64,000 nt of DNA from the NCBI RefSeq assembly GCF_007923295.1, contig NZ_VOIR01000014.1, forward strand, positions 225,825 through 289,824, read 5' to 3'. The translations under genes were made by a program, and so were the position numbers. Under the pieces are notes generated by a model. It worked only from the letters and a program-made list of their open reading frames with translations. It was not told where the DNA came from and did no database searches. Positions 43,165 to 52,877 of this stretch are shown here, piece after piece (the stretch's first letter is position 1; every line of letters starts with the position of its first letter). This DNA comes from Agrococcus sediminis. Its GTDB lineage: Bacteria > Actinomycetota > Actinomycetes > Actinomycetales > Microbacteriaceae.

Positions 43165-43170
43165 TACCCT
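43165..43170 (+). promoter_or_regulatory. -10 element of leaderless ZIP-like gene
   Basis: TACCCT, six bases, then the ATG at 43177. Confidence 0.5.
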
Positions 43171-43176
43171 GACCGC

Positions 43177-43965
43177 ATGGGGCAGTCTCTGCTGTTCGGC
43201 GCCATCGCCTCGAGCGCGCTGCTCATCGGCGCGCTGATCGGCGTGCGGTTCGAGCTGCCGAAGCGGCTGCTCGCCGTGCTGCTCTCGTTCGCGGCGGGCG
43301 CGCTGATCACGGCGCTCGCGTTCGAGCTCTTCGAGGACGCCTTCGAGAAGGGCGGCATCTGGCGCGCGGCGATCGGCCTGTTCGTCGGCGCGCTCGTCTT
43401 CACGCTGCTGAGTGCGCTGCTCGATCGGGCCGCGCAGCCGGGCAAGGGGAAGGCGGCGGACGAGCACCCGGGGAGCGCGAAGCTCGACACGGACGCGGCG
43501 GCGTCCGATCGCCCGGCGACGAAGGCGACGACGCGGGGTGCGGCGGGGCTGGCGCTGCTCGCTGCGGTCACGCTCGACGGCGTGCCGGAGAACGTCGCGA
43601 TGGGCGTCTCTCTGAGCGAGGGCTCCGGGGGGCTCGCGCTGCTCGCCGCCATCTTCGTCTCGAACCTGCCGGAAGCGCTCGTCGGTGCGTCGTCGATGCG
43701 CGCGCAGGGGTTGTCGAGGGGCAAGATCCTGGGGCTGTGGTCGGTCTGTGCGCTGCTGCTCGTGGGCGGGGTGGTGCTCGGCGCCGGCCCCCTCGCGGTG
43801 GTCGACGAGCAGACCATCTCGCTGCCGCTCGCCTTCGCGGCGGGCGCGGTCATCGCATCCCTGGCCGACACGCTGATGCCGGAGGCCTACGAGCACGGAG
43901 GGCCAGCCGTCGCTATGAGCACGGCAGCGGGCTTCGTGCTGTCGTTCGTGCTGTCGCTCGCCTGA
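43177..43965 (+). CDS. ZIP-family metal permease-like protein
   Basis: This 262-residue membrane protein has about eight hydrophobic segments and a polar cytosolic loop at about 90-118 in the usual ZIP position. The signature helices are degenerate: TM4 reads LDGVPENVAMG (usual HxxPEG/NIxxG) and TM5 reads SNLPEALVGA (HxxPEG-like). The canonical His ligands are thus replaced by Asp or Asn. It may carry a divalent metal with altered selectivity, or have another role. It is transcribed alone. Confidence 0.78.
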   Translation: MGQSLLFGAIASSALLIGALIGVRFELPKRLLAVLLSFAAGALITALAFELFEDAFEKGGIWRAAIGLFVGALVFTLLSALLDRAAQPGKGKAADEHPGSAKLDTDAAASDRPATKATTRGAAGLALLAAVTLDGVPENVAMGVSLSEGSGGLALLAAIFVSNLPEALVGASSMRAQGLSRGKILGLWSVCALLLVGGVVLGAGPLAVVDEQTISLPLAFAAGAVIASLADTLMPEAYEHGGPAVAMSTAAGFVLSFVLSLA

Positions 43966-44002
43966 TCTGCCGGGGCTGCCGCGCCCGCGCAACCCACGAG
44001 GC

Positions 44003-45511
44003 TCAGAAGGGTGGCGGGACGCCGGGTGGTGCGGTGCAGGCGGTGACGGGAAGTCCCCAGATGGGGTCGCGCTCGGCGAAGACCGGCCCCTGCGGTTCGG
44101 GTTCGTCGCGGAGGACGGCGCCGACCGGTGTCGTCCACTCGAGCACGCCGTCGGGCAGCTGCCGGACGCCCCACCGGGTCGAGTGCTTCATCACGTGGTG
44201 GCGCCTGCACAGGTGCGCCAGGTTCTCGATGCTCGTCGGTCCGCCCGATGCGTGGTCGAGCGTGTGGTCGAGGTCGGCTCGGTTGACGGGGTTGTCGCAG
44301 CCGGGCCAGCGGCAGCGGCCGTCGCGTGCGCGGAGCCAGCGGCGCTGGGCGCGGTTGGGCGTGTAGGTGTCGACTGTGACGGGCAGTCCCGTCACCGGAT
44401 GGGTGAAGAGCCGCTCCCAGGTGGCGGTGTCGGCGGCGAGCGTGCGCACCGTGGCGGGGTCGACCAGCACGCGGCCGTCGAGCAGCGCCGGGAACCGCAG
44501 CTGCGGCTCGTCCGCGTCGTCGGTGTCGCGCAGCAGCTCGGTCGCCGGGATGGTGATCGCGATGGTGGCCGTCAGCGCGTTGGTCGCGTGCAGGTCGTCG
44601 GGGGTCTGGCCGGTCAGGAGCAGCTCGCAGAGCGCGTCGGCGCGGAACTGGTCCCAGGTGCGCGGGTCGTCCTTCGGCTTCGATCGGGCGGCTTGCGTCA
44701 GCCGGTCGAAGATGCCGGCGCCGACGACCGCGGGCACGCGGGCGCCGATGTCGACCATCCCGTCGCCGGCGTCGACCATCCACACGTCGCGCCGCTCCAT
44801 CGCCACCCGGTGCCGCTGCTGCAGCGGCTGCGTGAGCACCCGGTCGACGACCCGCTTCGACCGCGACCGCAGGCGCGACGGCGTGGTCGTCTCGGCGATC
44901 GCGACGAGCTCCCGCTCGACGCGGGCGCGCTCGGCGGGGTCGGCGTCCACGTCGATGCGCAGCGGGTGGGTGGCCTGCTCGATGACCCGCAGGTGGCCGG
45001 CGCTGATGCGGCCGGTCTTGTGGGCTTCGTGCGCGGCGGGCAGCTCGGTGACGATCTGCCACGCGGTGGCCATCCGCTGCTCGATGCCGCGGTCGGACTG
45101 GCGCAGCTCGGCGGCGAGGATCGATGCGGCCTCCTTGAGCGCCGTCACGACTTCGCCGCCCTCGTCGCGGACGCGCTGGAAGCGGCCGGCGAGCAGCTCC
45201 CGCTCGCGCGCCTCGAGGCGCGCCCGCTGCGCCTGCAGCGCCTTGATCTGGCCGGTGAACTGCTCCTCGCGGCGCAGCCACGCCGCGCGCTCGGACTCGG
45301 CCGGGCCGGGCAACGGCGGGACCTGCATGCGCCCCTCGACGACCGCCTCCAGCTCGTCGGGCGTGAGCGCCGCGAGCCGCTCGCCCCAGTCCCGGTCGAA
45401 CGCGGCGAGCTCGTCCTCGAGCTCGGCCGCGCTGCGGCCATACGGGTCGATCGCGCCGGCGCGGATCGACGCGATGTAGTCCTCCGCGTCGAGGCCCCAG
45501 TCGCCGTCCAT
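44003..45511 (-). CDS. DUF222 (13E12 repeat family) HNH endonuclease
   Basis: This 502-residue protein has an N-terminal helical DUF222 domain (about 60-330). The C-terminal HNH motif is RARDGRCRWPGCDNPVNRADLDH followed by LAHLCRRHHVMKH, with zinc Cys and catalytic His residues. These multicopy 13E12 proteins are very common in actinobacteria; their role is unknown and possibly linked to mobile elements. The ATG at 45511 begins MDGDWGLDAEDYIASIRAGA, a typical start. Its upstream region is a repeat-filled 504-bp divergent intergenic stretch. Confidence 0.88.
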   Translation of the reverse strand: MDGDWGLDAEDYIASIRAGAIDPYGRSAAELEDELAAFDRDWGERLAALTPDELEAVVEGRMQVPPLPGPAESERAAWLRREEQFTGQIKALQAQRARLEARERELLAGRFQRVRDEGGEVVTALKEAASILAAELRQSDRGIEQRMATAWQIVTELPAAHEAHKTGRISAGHLRVIEQATHPLRIDVDADPAERARVERELVAIAETTTPSRLRSRSKRVVDRVLTQPLQQRHRVAMERRDVWMVDAGDGMVDIGARVPAVVGAGIFDRLTQAARSKPKDDPRTWDQFRADALCELLLTGQTPDDLHATNALTATIAITIPATELLRDTDDADEPQLRFPALLDGRVLVDPATVRTLAADTATWERLFTHPVTGLPVTVDTYTPNRAQRRWLRARDGRCRWPGCDNPVNRADLDHTLDHASGGPTSIENLAHLCRRHHVMKHSTRWGVRQLPDGVLEWTTPVGAVLRDEPEPQGPVFAERDPIWGLPVTACTAPPGVPPPF

Positions 45512-46015
45512 GCAGGCATGGAACCACGGGGCACTGACATCGCTTCCGCCTGGCCCCCGCCCGACCCCGCTGGTCGAGGAGGGCGGCGGAGCCGGCCGTC
45601 TCGAGACCACTCCGTCTCTAACCGCACGTGGTCTCGTGACGCGAGCGGGCTGCGCCCGCGCGCTCCTCGACCAAGCGGGAAGGGGAGCAAGCGGGCACGT
45701 CGCGGACCAAGCGGGATGGGGAGCGGGCGAGCACGTCGCGGAGTGGTCTCGACTCGCGGAGCCGCCTGCGGCGGCGCCGCGGCTCGACCAGCGGGAGGGG
45801 AGCGGCGGCCGCGCGGCTCGACCAGCGGAGCGGGAGCGGCGGCCGCGCGGCTCGACCCGCGGGAGGGGAGCGGCGGCCGCGCGGCTCGACCGGCGGAGCG
45901 GGAGCGACGGCGCGGCGGCTCGACCAGCGGGGTGGGGAGCGGGAGCGGGAGCGGCGGCCCCGAGCTGCGAGGCGGCGCGGCGGGAGCACCTCCGCGCCGC
46001 CCGTAGACTGGAGGC
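45512..46015. repeat. Gene-free 504-bp stretch filled with palindromic interspersed repeats
   Basis: No real gene is seen here. Three imperfect-palindrome elements with outer ends CTGGTCGAG and CTCGAGACCA are recognisable at about 45568-45612, 45628-45678 and 45743-45794. About four degenerate tandem units with the core GGCTCGACCAGCGG and spacer GGAGCGGCGGCCGCGC follow at 45779-45931. The same element family is found at 56.4 and 56.9-57.2 kb. Open frames through the region are spurious. Confidence 0.8.
46004..46009 (+). promoter_or_regulatory. -10 element of leaderless yceD
   Basis: TAGACT, six bases, then the ATG at 46016. Confidence 0.6.
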
Positions 46016-46576
46016 ATGGCCACCCCCCACCCGTTCGCGCTCAGCGTGCGCGACATCGTGCACAAGCCGGGCCGGATGCGCGAGGTCGAGGAGACCGCCC
46101 CTTTCGGGGAGAAGGTCGGCGAGGGCCTCGCCGCGGTGCTGCCCGACCAGCCGATCGACCTCGACGTGCGCCTCGAGAGCGTCCACGAGGGCATCCTCGC
46201 CACGGGCACGGCCTCCGTCACGGCCCTCGCGACCTGCGCGCGCTGCCTCGTGGAGTTCGACCTGGACGTCGATGTCGACTTCCTCGAGCTCTTCGCGTAT
46301 GATGGTGCGTCGGAATCCGACTATCTCGTGGTCGACGAAACTGTCGACCTCCTTCCGGTAGTCAGGGACGCGGTCGTGCTGGCGCTGCCGTTCCAGCCGG
46401 TCGACCGACCGGACTGCTCAGGGCTCGATCCTGAGACAGGGGAGCGGCTCGAGCCGGGCACCGATCTCGTGCCGGAGGAGACCATCGATCCGCGATGGGC
46501 AGCACTCCAGGGATTCGCACAAGACGTAGCCGACGAACCGTCGGATGATGACGCCCAGGCGTCGAAGAAGGAGTGA
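46016..46576 (+). CDS. yceD: YceD/DUF177 family protein (23S rRNA accumulation protein homolog)
   Basis: This 186-residue protein has the DUF177 core: ATCARCLVEFDLDVDVDFLELF (conserved CxRCL) at about 64-85, and the C-terminal PDCSGLDPETGERLEPGTD region, followed by DPRWAALQGF and an acidic-to-Lys tail. YceD is always found with rpmF and affects 23S rRNA and ribosome assembly. It is leaderless by its -10 spacing. rpmF follows after three bases. Confidence 0.92.
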   Translation: MATPHPFALSVRDIVHKPGRMREVEETAPFGEKVGEGLAAVLPDQPIDLDVRLESVHEGILATGTASVTALATCARCLVEFDLDVDVDFLELFAYDGASESDYLVVDETVDLLPVVRDAVVLALPFQPVDRPDCSGLDPETGERLEPGTDLVPEETIDPRWAALQGFAQDVADEPSDDDAQASKKE

Positions 46577-46579
46577 GCA

Positions 46580-46783
46580 ATGGCTGTTCCCAAGAGGAAG
46601 ATGTCGCGGTCGAACACCCGTGCGCGCCGTTCGCAGTGGAAGGCCGAGGCGCCCAAGCTGGTCAAGACCGTCGAGGGCGGCAAGACCGTCTACAGCCTCC
46701 CGCACCGCGCGAAGGTCGTCGAGGACTCGGCCGGCACGCCGCTGTACATGGAGTACAAGGGCCGCAGGGTCGCCGACGTCTGA
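46580..46783 (+). CDS. rpmF: 50S ribosomal protein L32
   Basis: This 67-residue basic ribosomal protein has the conserved start [20 protein letters not shown] and the typical C-terminal half. The zinc-binding Cys pairs found in other L32 proteins are absent, so this is a Cys-free (C-minus) version. It is co-transcribed with yceD, three bases downstream. rnc starts 23 bases later. Confidence 0.97.
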   Translation: MAVPKRKMSRSNTRARRSQWKAEAPKLVKTVEGGKTVYSLPHRAKVVEDSAGTPLYMEYKGRRVADV

Positions 46784-46805
46784 TCCCTCGCGGATCCTTC
46801 GTCGC

Positions 46806-47528
46806 ATGACGGACCACGCGGTTCCCGCGGGCCAGCGCCGACTGCTCGAGCAGCTCGGGGTCGACATCGACCCCGAGCTGCTGTCGTTGGCGCTCACGCA
46901 CCGCTCGTGGGCGTACGAGCACGGGGGTGTGCCGCACAACGAGCGCCTCGAGTTCCTCGGCGACTCGATCCTCGGCCAGGCGATCACGATCGAGCTGTAC
47001 CGCCGCTTCCCCGACTCGACCGAGGGCGAGCTCGCGAAGCGCCGCGCCGGCGTCGTGTCGACCGTCGCGCTCGCCGAGGTTGCGCGCGCGATCGGGCTCG
47101 GCGAGCACATCCTGCTCGGCAAGGGCGAGGCCGCGTCCGGCGGCGCCGGCAAGGCGTCGATCCTCGCCGACACCATGGAGGCGCTCTTCGGCGCCGCGTT
47201 CCTGAGCGCCGGCCACCGCGCATCCGCCGACCTCGTGCTGCGCCTGGTCGGCCCGCTGCTCGACGACCCCGGCCGCACGGGCGCCGCGCTCGACCCGAAG
47301 ACGGCGCTGCAGGAGGTCGCGGCCGCGCTCGGCATGGGCGCGCCCGCCTACGAGCTCGAGGCGACCGGGCCCGATCACGCCCGCACGTTCGCCGCGCGGG
47401 TGCGCATCGACGGCGAGGTCGTCGCCGAGGGCACGGGCACGAGCAAGAAGGTCGCCGAGATGGCGGCAGCCCTGGCCGCGCACGGCCGCCTCACCGCCGA
47501 GGCGGCTGCGGCCGCCCCGGGCGCCTGA
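46806..47528 (+). CDS. rnc: Ribonuclease III
   Basis: This 240-residue double-strand-specific RNase processes rRNA precursors and structured mRNAs. The catalytic signature NERLEFLGDSILG (about 41-53) and the second acidic site ADTMEALFGA are present. The C-terminal dsRNA-binding domain (about 160-232) contains DPKTALQEVAAALG and a TSKKVAEMAAALAA helix. The ATG at 46806 is close to the rpmF end, and mutM follows one base after the stop. The rpmF-rnc-mutM-smc order is conserved in actinobacteria. Confidence 0.95.
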   Translation: MTDHAVPAGQRRLLEQLGVDIDPELLSLALTHRSWAYEHGGVPHNERLEFLGDSILGQAITIELYRRFPDSTEGELAKRRAGVVSTVALAEVARAIGLGEHILLGKGEAASGGAGKASILADTMEALFGAAFLSAGHRASADLVLRLVGPLLDDPGRTGAALDPKTALQEVAAALGMGAPAYELEATGPDHARTFAARVRIDGEVVAEGTGTSKKVAEMAAALAAHGRLTAEAAAAAPGA

Positions 47529-47529
47529 C

Positions 47530-48462
47530 GTGCCGGAGCTGCCCGAGGTCGAGGTCGTGCGCGCGGGCCTCGCGCCCGCCGTCACCGGCGCCCGGGTCGA
47601 GGGCGTCGAGGTGCTCGACAGCCGCTCGATCGCGCGCCACCCCGGCGACGCCGCCGCCTTCGAGGCGGCCCTCGTCGGCCGCACGCTCGGCGCCCCCGCG
47701 CGGCGCGGCAAGTTCCTGTGGGTGCCGCTGCTCGGCGCCCCTGCCGACGGCCCGGCCGACGGGCCCGACGGCGGCCGGGAGCCGGGCATGACGGATGCGC
47801 TCCTCGCGCACCTGGGGATGTCCGGCCAGCTGCTCGTGCGGGAGGTCGGCGCACCCGCCGACCGCCACACGCGCATCCGCCTGCTCCTCGACCAGCCGTC
47901 GCTGCACGCGGCCGGTCGCGGCGCGCTCGAGGTGCGCTTCGCCGACCAGCGCATCTTCGGTGGCCTCGCCGTGCGCCCGCTCGTCGACGGCGTGCCCGAC
48001 CAGGCCGGGCACATCGCGCTCGATCCGGTCGACCCCGCCTTCGACGCATCCGCGGTCGCCCGGCGCCTCCGCCGCCGCAGGCAGGGCGTGAAGGCGGCGC
48101 TGCTCGACCAGACGCTCGTGTCGGGCATCGGCAACATCTACGCCGACGAGGCGCTGTGGCGCAGCCGACTGCACTACGCGACGCCGGGGGAGCGGCTGAC
48201 GCAGGCGCGGGCGCTCGCGCTGCTGGCCGACGTGCGCGACGTGCTCGAGCAGGCGCTCGCCGAAGGCGGCACGTCGTTCGACGCGCAGTACGTGAACGTC
48301 AACGGCCAGGCCGGCTACTTCGAGCACCGCCTGAACGCCTACGGCCGCGGCGGCCTGCCGTGCCCGCGCTGCGGGGCGACGATGGTGCGCGAGCCGTGGG
48401 CCAACCGCTCGTCGACGCGCTGCCCGCGCTGCCAGCGCAGGCCGCGCGGCGTCGGCGCCTGA
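47530..48462 (+). CDS. mutM: Formamidopyrimidine-DNA glycosylase (Fpg/MutM)
   Basis: This 310-residue base-excision-repair enzyme removes 8-oxoguanine and formamidopyrimidines. It starts with (M)PELPEVEVV, whose N-terminal Pro is the catalytic nucleophile. It has the H2TH domain (SGIGNIYADEALW region) and ends in a zinc finger, with CPRCG and CPRCQR pairs. An approximately 16-residue Asp/Gly/Pro insertion near residues 74-90 makes it slightly longer than usual. The GTG at 47530 lies one base after the rnc stop. Confidence 0.95.
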   Translation: MPELPEVEVVRAGLAPAVTGARVEGVEVLDSRSIARHPGDAAAFEAALVGRTLGAPARRGKFLWVPLLGAPADGPADGPDGGREPGMTDALLAHLGMSGQLLVREVGAPADRHTRIRLLLDQPSLHAAGRGALEVRFADQRIFGGLAVRPLVDGVPDQAGHIALDPVDPAFDASAVARRLRRRRQGVKAALLDQTLVSGIGNIYADEALWRSRLHYATPGERLTQARALALLADVRDVLEQALAEGGTSFDAQYVNVNGQAGYFEHRLNAYGRGGLPCPRCGATMVREPWANRSSTRCPRCQRRPRGVGA

Positions 48463-48487
48463 CGGCGCCGGCAGCGGCGGCCGCGCG

Positions 48488-48493
48488 TAGGCT
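48488..48493 (+). promoter_or_regulatory. -10 element of leaderless DUF2461 gene
   Basis: TAGGCT, six bases, then the ATG at 48500. Confidence 0.55.
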
Positions 48494-48499
48494 CGAGGG

Positions 48500-49132
48500 A
48501 TGGCCTTCGAAGGATTCACCCCCGACGCGTTCGCCTTCTACCGCGAGCTCGAGGCGCACAACGAGAAGCCGTGGTGGCAGGACAACAAGCCCCGCTACGA
48601 CGCGGCCGTGCGTGCGCCGTTCGAGGCGCTCGCCGAGGAGCTCGAGCCCATCGCGAGCGCCGTCAAGATCTACCGGCCGTACCGCGACGTGCGCTTCAGC
48701 CACGACAAGACGCCGTACAAGACGCGGCAGGGGCTCTTCGCGCAGCGCGCGCCCGGCATCGGCTGGTTCGTCAACCTCGACGCCTCGGGCGTCTCGCTCG
48801 GCGGAGGCTTCTTCGGCGACGCGACCTTCACGAAGGCCTACCGCGCGGCCGTCGAGGCGGCGGCGCACGGCACCGAGCTCGAGCGCATCGTCGCCGACCT
48901 CGAGCAGGCCGGGTACGACCTCGGCGGCGAGCAGCTGAAGACCGCGCCGCGCGGCGTCGACCCGGCGCACCCGCGCATCGCGCTGCTGCGCCGCAAGTGG
49001 CTCACGGCCAGGCGGCAGCTGTCGCCGGCGGACGCCTCGGGACCGGGGCTGCTCGACGCCCTCTTCGACACGGTCGACGACCTGCAGCCGCTCGTCGGCT
49101 GGGCCGCCGCGCACATCGCGCCCAAGCGCTGA
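48500..49132 (+). CDS. DUF2461 family protein
   Basis: This 210-residue conserved protein of unknown function has the typical DUF2461 blocks: FYRELEAHNEKPWWQDNKPRY at the start, then KIYRPYRDVRFSHDKTPYKT, and a LKTAPRGVDPAHPRIALLRRK region. The family is widespread, cytosolic and uncharacterised. It is transcribed alone as a leaderless mRNA. It converges on the aldehyde dehydrogenase gene with a 12-base gap. Confidence 0.9.
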   Translation: MAFEGFTPDAFAFYRELEAHNEKPWWQDNKPRYDAAVRAPFEALAEELEPIASAVKIYRPYRDVRFSHDKTPYKTRQGLFAQRAPGIGWFVNLDASGVSLGGGFFGDATFTKAYRAAVEAAAHGTELERIVADLEQAGYDLGGEQLKTAPRGVDPAHPRIALLRRKWLTARRQLSPADASGPGLLDALFDTVDDLQPLVGWAAAHIAPKR

Positions 49133-49144
49133 GGCGGCGGCGCG

Positions 49145-50548
49145 TCAGCCCATCAGCCGGCGCGTGATCCGCTCGCGCCAGGGCGTGAACGGCGGGTAGA
49201 CCATCCGCAGCGTGTCGACCGCTGTCGGCTTCGAGAACACGGGCTTGCGGTGGCTGAACGCCTCGAACGAGTGCCGCCCGTGGTACGCGCCCGAGCCGCT
49301 CTCGCCGACGCCGCCGAAGGGGATCGTGCGCGCGCCGTACTGGGCGAGCGCGACGTTGACTCCGACCGCGCCCGACGAGGTCTCGCGCTCGACGCGCCGC
49401 ACCACGTCGGCGTCGCGGGCGAAGACGTACAGCGCGAGCGGCTTGTCGGCGCCGCGCATCGTCTCGAGGAAGCCGTCGACGCCGTCGACGGGGAGCACGG
49501 GCAGGATCGGGCCGAAGATCTCCTCCTGCATCGCCGCCCCCGACTCGTCGACGTCGGTGAGGATCGTCGGCGCGACGTAGCGGGCCTCGGCGTCGACCTC
49601 GCCGCCGGTGACGACGGTGCCGTCGGCCAGCATCCCCTGCAGGCGCTCGGCGTGGGCGGCGCTGATGATGCGCGCGTAGTCGGGCGAGGTGCGCGCGTCG
49701 CCGAGCTGCTCGGCGGTCGCGCGGCGCAGCTCCTCGACGAGCTCGGCCTCGACCTCGCGGTCGACGCGGATGTGGTCGGGCGCGACGCACGTCTGGCCGG
49801 CGTTCAGCCACTTGCTCCAGGCGATCCGGCGGGCCGCCGCCGGGATGTCGGCGGAGCGGTGCACGTAGACGGGGCTCTTGCCGCCGAGCTCGAGCACCGT
49901 GGGCGTCAGGTGCTTCGCCGCGGCGGCCGCGACGATCCGTGCGACGCGGCCGTTGCCGGTGTAGAAGATGAGGTCCCAGCGCTGCTCGAGCAGCGCCGTC
50001 GTCTCGGGCACGCCGCCCTCGACGACGCGCACCGAGCGCGGGTCGAGGTACTGCGGCACGAGCGTCGCGAGCAGCCGCGACGTCGCCGGGGCGAGCTCGC
50101 TGGGCTTGATGACGACGGCGTTGCCGGCGGCGATCGCGCCGATGACGGGGCCGAGCGCGAGCTGCAGCGGGTAGTTCCACGGCGCGATGACGAGCGTCGC
50201 GCCGAGCGGCTCGGGCACGATCCGGGCGCTCGCCGGCTGCAGCGCGACCGGCACGGGCACGGGCGTCGCGGCCATCCACCGGCGCAGGCTCCGGCGCGCG
50301 TGGCGCGCCTCGGCGATCGTGAAGCCGATCTCGCTCAGGTGCGCCTCGATCGCGCTCTTGCCGAGGTCGTCGCGCAGCGCCGACTCCCACGCGCTCACGT
50401 GCTGCACGAGCATCCGCCTGAGCGCGTCGAGCTGCTGCTCGCGGTACGCGCGCGGGCGGGTCAGGCCCCCCACGACCGCCTTGCGCAGCTCGGCGGCGAT
50501 GCCGGTCGTGGATGCGTCGGGCTGGGCCTTCGGGGCGGCGTCGGTCAT
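49145..50548 (-). CDS. Aldehyde dehydrogenase (class-3/fatty-aldehyde type)
   Basis: This 467-residue NAD(P)-dependent aldehyde dehydrogenase has the substrate/cofactor [13 protein letters not shown], catalytic Glu220 in LELGGKSP and catalytic Cys254 in [20 protein letters not shown] and the [13 protein letters not shown]-terminal block are also present. The short length and PWNYP motif match class-3 or fatty-aldehyde dehydrogenases. The ATG at 50548 overlaps the stop of the upstream GNAT gene by four bases, so it is the third gene of a GNAT-GNAT-ALDH operon. Confidence 0.92.
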   Translation of the reverse strand: MTDAAPKAQPDASTTGIAAELRKAVVGGLTRPRAYREQQLDALRRMLVQHVSAWESALRDDLGKSAIEAHLSEIGFTIAEARHARRSLRRWMAATPVPVPVALQPASARIVPEPLGATLVIAPWNYPLQLALGPVIGAIAAGNAVVIKPSELAPATSRLLATLVPQYLDPRSVRVVEGGVPETTALLEQRWDLIFYTGNGRVARIVAAAAAKHLTPTVLELGGKSPVYVHRSADIPAAARRIAWSKWLNAGQTCVAPDHIRVDREVEAELVEELRRATAEQLGDARTSPDYARIISAAHAERLQGMLADGTVVTGGEVDAEARYVAPTILTDVDESGAAMQEEIFGPILPVLPVDGVDGFLETMRGADKPLALYVFARDADVVRRVERETSSGAVGVNVALAQYGARTIPFGGVGESGSGAYHGRHSFEAFSHRKPVFSKPTAVDTLRMVYPPFTPWRERITRRLMG

Positions 50549-51678
50549 GCGCTCATCGTGCCAGGCGCGGCTGTGCCCTCCTCGTCGCCGGCGCGCAGCC
50601 GCCGCTGCCAGCCGCCCTCGACGCCGATCGGCGCGAACCCGAGCGCCTCGTTGACGGCGAGCATGGGCCGGTTCTCCTCGGCGTTCCAGGTGATGACGCG
50701 GGTGCGGTCGGGGTGGCGGCGGCCGAGCTGCAGCAGGTTCTCGGCCTTCACGAGCATGCCGAGGCGGTGCCCGCGGTGGTCGGCGTGCACGAGCGTGTCC
50801 TCCTGGAAGGCCGGCTTGCCGGGCTCCGGCAGCACCAGGATCGTGAACGCGACCGCCTCGCCCGTCGCGCGGTGGAGCGCGGCCGCCTGCAGCGGCGTCT
50901 GGCCGGCCTCGGCCATCTCGGCCTCGTAGCGCTGCAGCCGGGCTGCATTCCACGTCTCCTCGTCGACGTCGAGGCCCGCGGCCGGGGCGTCGGTCGCCAT
51001 GCGGGCGTGCAGGGCAGCCATCGCGTCGCGCAGCTCGGGCGGCGTCGCGCCCTCCCACGAGCGCACCTCGTAGGCCTCGCCCGCGCGCGCCGACGCATCC
51101 GCCCTGTGCCGTTCGAGCTCGTGCTGGGCCCGCTCGACGTCGAGCTCGGAGATGCGCTCGACCTGCTCGAGGCGGTAGCCGAGGGAGGTGAGCAGGTGGG
51201 CGGGCGCGTCGGCCGCGATCGCGCCGTGCCCGCTCTCGGGCGCGAGCCCCGCGTCGCCCTCGGCGGGCGGCCGGTGGTCGACCCACACCTGCAGGCTCGT
51301 TGCGCCGAGCTCGGCCCCGACCCGCTCGAGGCGCTCCATGAGCGACCGACCGATGCCGCGGCCGCGCGCCTCGGGCACGACCCACGCCGAGAGGTAGGCG
51401 GCTCGCGCGCCCTCCTCGCGGCCGATCGCGGCGACGCAGCGGGCCACGTCGACGCCGTCCTCGACGATGAGGAACCGGCGCGAGACCGAGTCCTCGTCGT
51501 GGCGCAGCTTCGCGACCAGCTCGTCGACGGTCGTGTCGAACGCCTCGTCGCCCCAGAAGTGCTGCGTCACGCGGTTGGCGGTGTCGGCGTAGCGCGCGAC
51601 GAGCGCGAGCGCCGGCTCGTCGAAGTCGTCGGCGGGGCGCTGCAGCTCGATCCACTCGAGCTCGCGGTGGCCGGTCAC
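50545..51678 (-). CDS. Tandem-domain GNAT acetyltransferase, paralog 1
   Basis: This 377-residue protein has two GNAT folds. The N-terminal domain has the acetyl-CoA loop [19 protein letters not shown] (about 105-123). The C-terminal domain has [19 protein letters not shown] (near 303-321), followed by [18 protein letters not shown]. The substrate is unknown; tandem GNAT proteins such as MshD exist in actinobacteria, but this is not clearly MshD. The GTG at 51678 overlaps the stop of the next GNAT gene (GTGA). It shares the C-terminal block with its neighbour, so the two arose by duplication. Confidence 0.85.
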   Translation of the reverse strand: MTGHRELEWIELQRPADDFDEPALALVARYADTANRVTQHFWGDEAFDTTVDELVAKLRHDEDSVSRRFLIVEDGVDVARCVAAIGREEGARAAYLSAWVVPEARGRGIGRSLMERLERVGAELGATSLQVWVDHRPPAEGDAGLAPESGHGAIAADAPAHLLTSLGYRLEQVERISELDVERAQHELERHRADASARAGEAYEVRSWEGATPPELRDAMAALHARMATDAPAAGLDVDEETWNAARLQRYEAEMAEAGQTPLQAAALHRATGEAVAFTILVLPEPGKPAFQEDTLVHADHRGHRLGMLVKAENLLQLGRRHPDRTRVITWNAEENRPMLAVNEALGFAPIGVEGGWQRRLRAGDEEGTAAPGTMSA

Positions 51679-52754
51679 GGCTGCGGCTCCTTCCACTGCC
51701 ACTGCGCCTCGTAGGCGACGGGCAGGAACCCGGATGCCTCGTTCACGGCGAGCATCGGACGGTTCTCCTCGGCGTTCCAGGTCACGACCCGCACGAGGTC
51801 GGGCCGCAGCTCGCGCAGCCGCAGCAGGTTGTCGAGCTTCATGAGCATGCCGAGGCCGTGGCCGCGGTGCGGCGTCGTGACGAGCGTGTCGTGCTGCCGG
51901 GCGGTCGCGCCGCTCGTGGGCAGGATGAGCGTGGTGAAGCCGGCGAGCTCGCCCGTCGCGCGCTCGCGGGCGGCGACGGTCAGCAGCGTGCGGCCGCCCT
52001 CCTGCTTCGACCGCTCGAACGCCGCGAGCCGCTCGTCGTCCCACGTCTCGGGCTCCAGGGCGAGCCCGGCGACCGGGGCGTCGATCGACATGCGCTCGTG
52101 CAGCGCGCGCATGCTCTCGCGGTGCTCGGCAGGCGTCTCGCCCTGCCAGCGCACGAGCTCGTACGCGCTCGCCCGTGCGAGCGCCGCCGCGTGCCGCTCG
52201 TCGAGGTCGGGCAGCGCCGCGAGCTCGGCGACCGAGACGCGGTAGACCTGCTCGAGCTCGTAGCCGCGCGCGACGAGCGGCGCGGTGCCGGGCTCCGCCG
52301 GGTCGCCGGCGCCGAAGCCGGTCCTGGCCGTCACGGGGCCGGTCGCCGCGCCGATCGCCGACACCACGATCGTCGTGCGGCCGTCGCGGGCCGCCTCCTC
52401 GTGCGCGCGGGCGACGAGCGCCTCCGCCACCTCGCGCTGCGCGTCGAGCGGCAGCCGGGGCTCGGGCTCGACGGTCACCTCGGTCATGTCGACCGAGTCG
52501 AGCAGCCGTGCGTACATCGTGAGGACCCCGACGAGGTCGTCGCCGTCCCAGGCCAGCAGGCGGTCGACGCGGCCGTCGTGGGTGGGCCGCAGCGACGCGA
52601 GGTGCTCGACGAGCGTGTTCACATAGACGCCCTCGGTGTAGCGCAGGGCGAGGCTGCGCTCGTTGAACTCGTGCGAGCGACGAAGCGCGTCGCCGGCCTC
52701 GCCGGGCTCGTCGGGGCTCGCGGGCAGCGGGAAGGGGCGGATGTCGATCTGCAT
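51675..52754 (-). CDS. Tandem-domain GNAT acetyltransferase, paralog 2
   Basis: This 359-residue paralog of the downstream gene begins [19 protein letters not shown]. Its N-terminal GNAT fold lacks the RxxGxG acetyl-CoA loop and may be structural only. The C-terminal fold keeps [18 protein letters not shown] and [18 protein letters not shown]. It is the first gene of a three-gene operon. The upstream 123 bases to the divergent smc gene have no clear operator. Confidence 0.83.
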   Translation of the reverse strand: MQIDIRPFPLPASPDEPGEAGDALRRSHEFNERSLALRYTEGVYVNTLVEHLASLRPTHDGRVDRLLAWDGDDLVGVLTMYARLLDSVDMTEVTVEPEPRLPLDAQREVAEALVARAHEEAARDGRTTIVVSAIGAATGPVTARTGFGAGDPAEPGTAPLVARGYELEQVYRVSVAELAALPDLDERHAAALARASAYELVRWQGETPAEHRESMRALHERMSIDAPVAGLALEPETWDDERLAAFERSKQEGGRTLLTVAARERATGELAGFTTLILPTSGATARQHDTLVTTPHRGHGLGMLMKLDNLLRLRELRPDLVRVVTWNAEENRPMLAVNEASGFLPVAYEAQWQWKEPQP

Positions 52755-52877
52755 GGGGTTCCGCCGCTCGCACCGGCACCGTGCCGGCGGGCAGCCTTGC
52801 AGACTAGCCGCGCGCGCGCCTGGCGCGCAACGGGCCGCCGCGCGGCTACGGTGGCCTGAGCACGACCCGGGAGCCGC

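Noticed and set aside
44003-45511. 13E12 HNH protein as part of a defence island
   Set aside because: No toxin, restriction or phage-defence partner lies nearby; the family is simply abundant in actinobacteria.
45512-46015. Open frames through the repeat region on both strands
   Set aside because: They are made of repeated Arg/Gly/Pro-rich units from the palindromic repeats and are not conserved-looking proteins.
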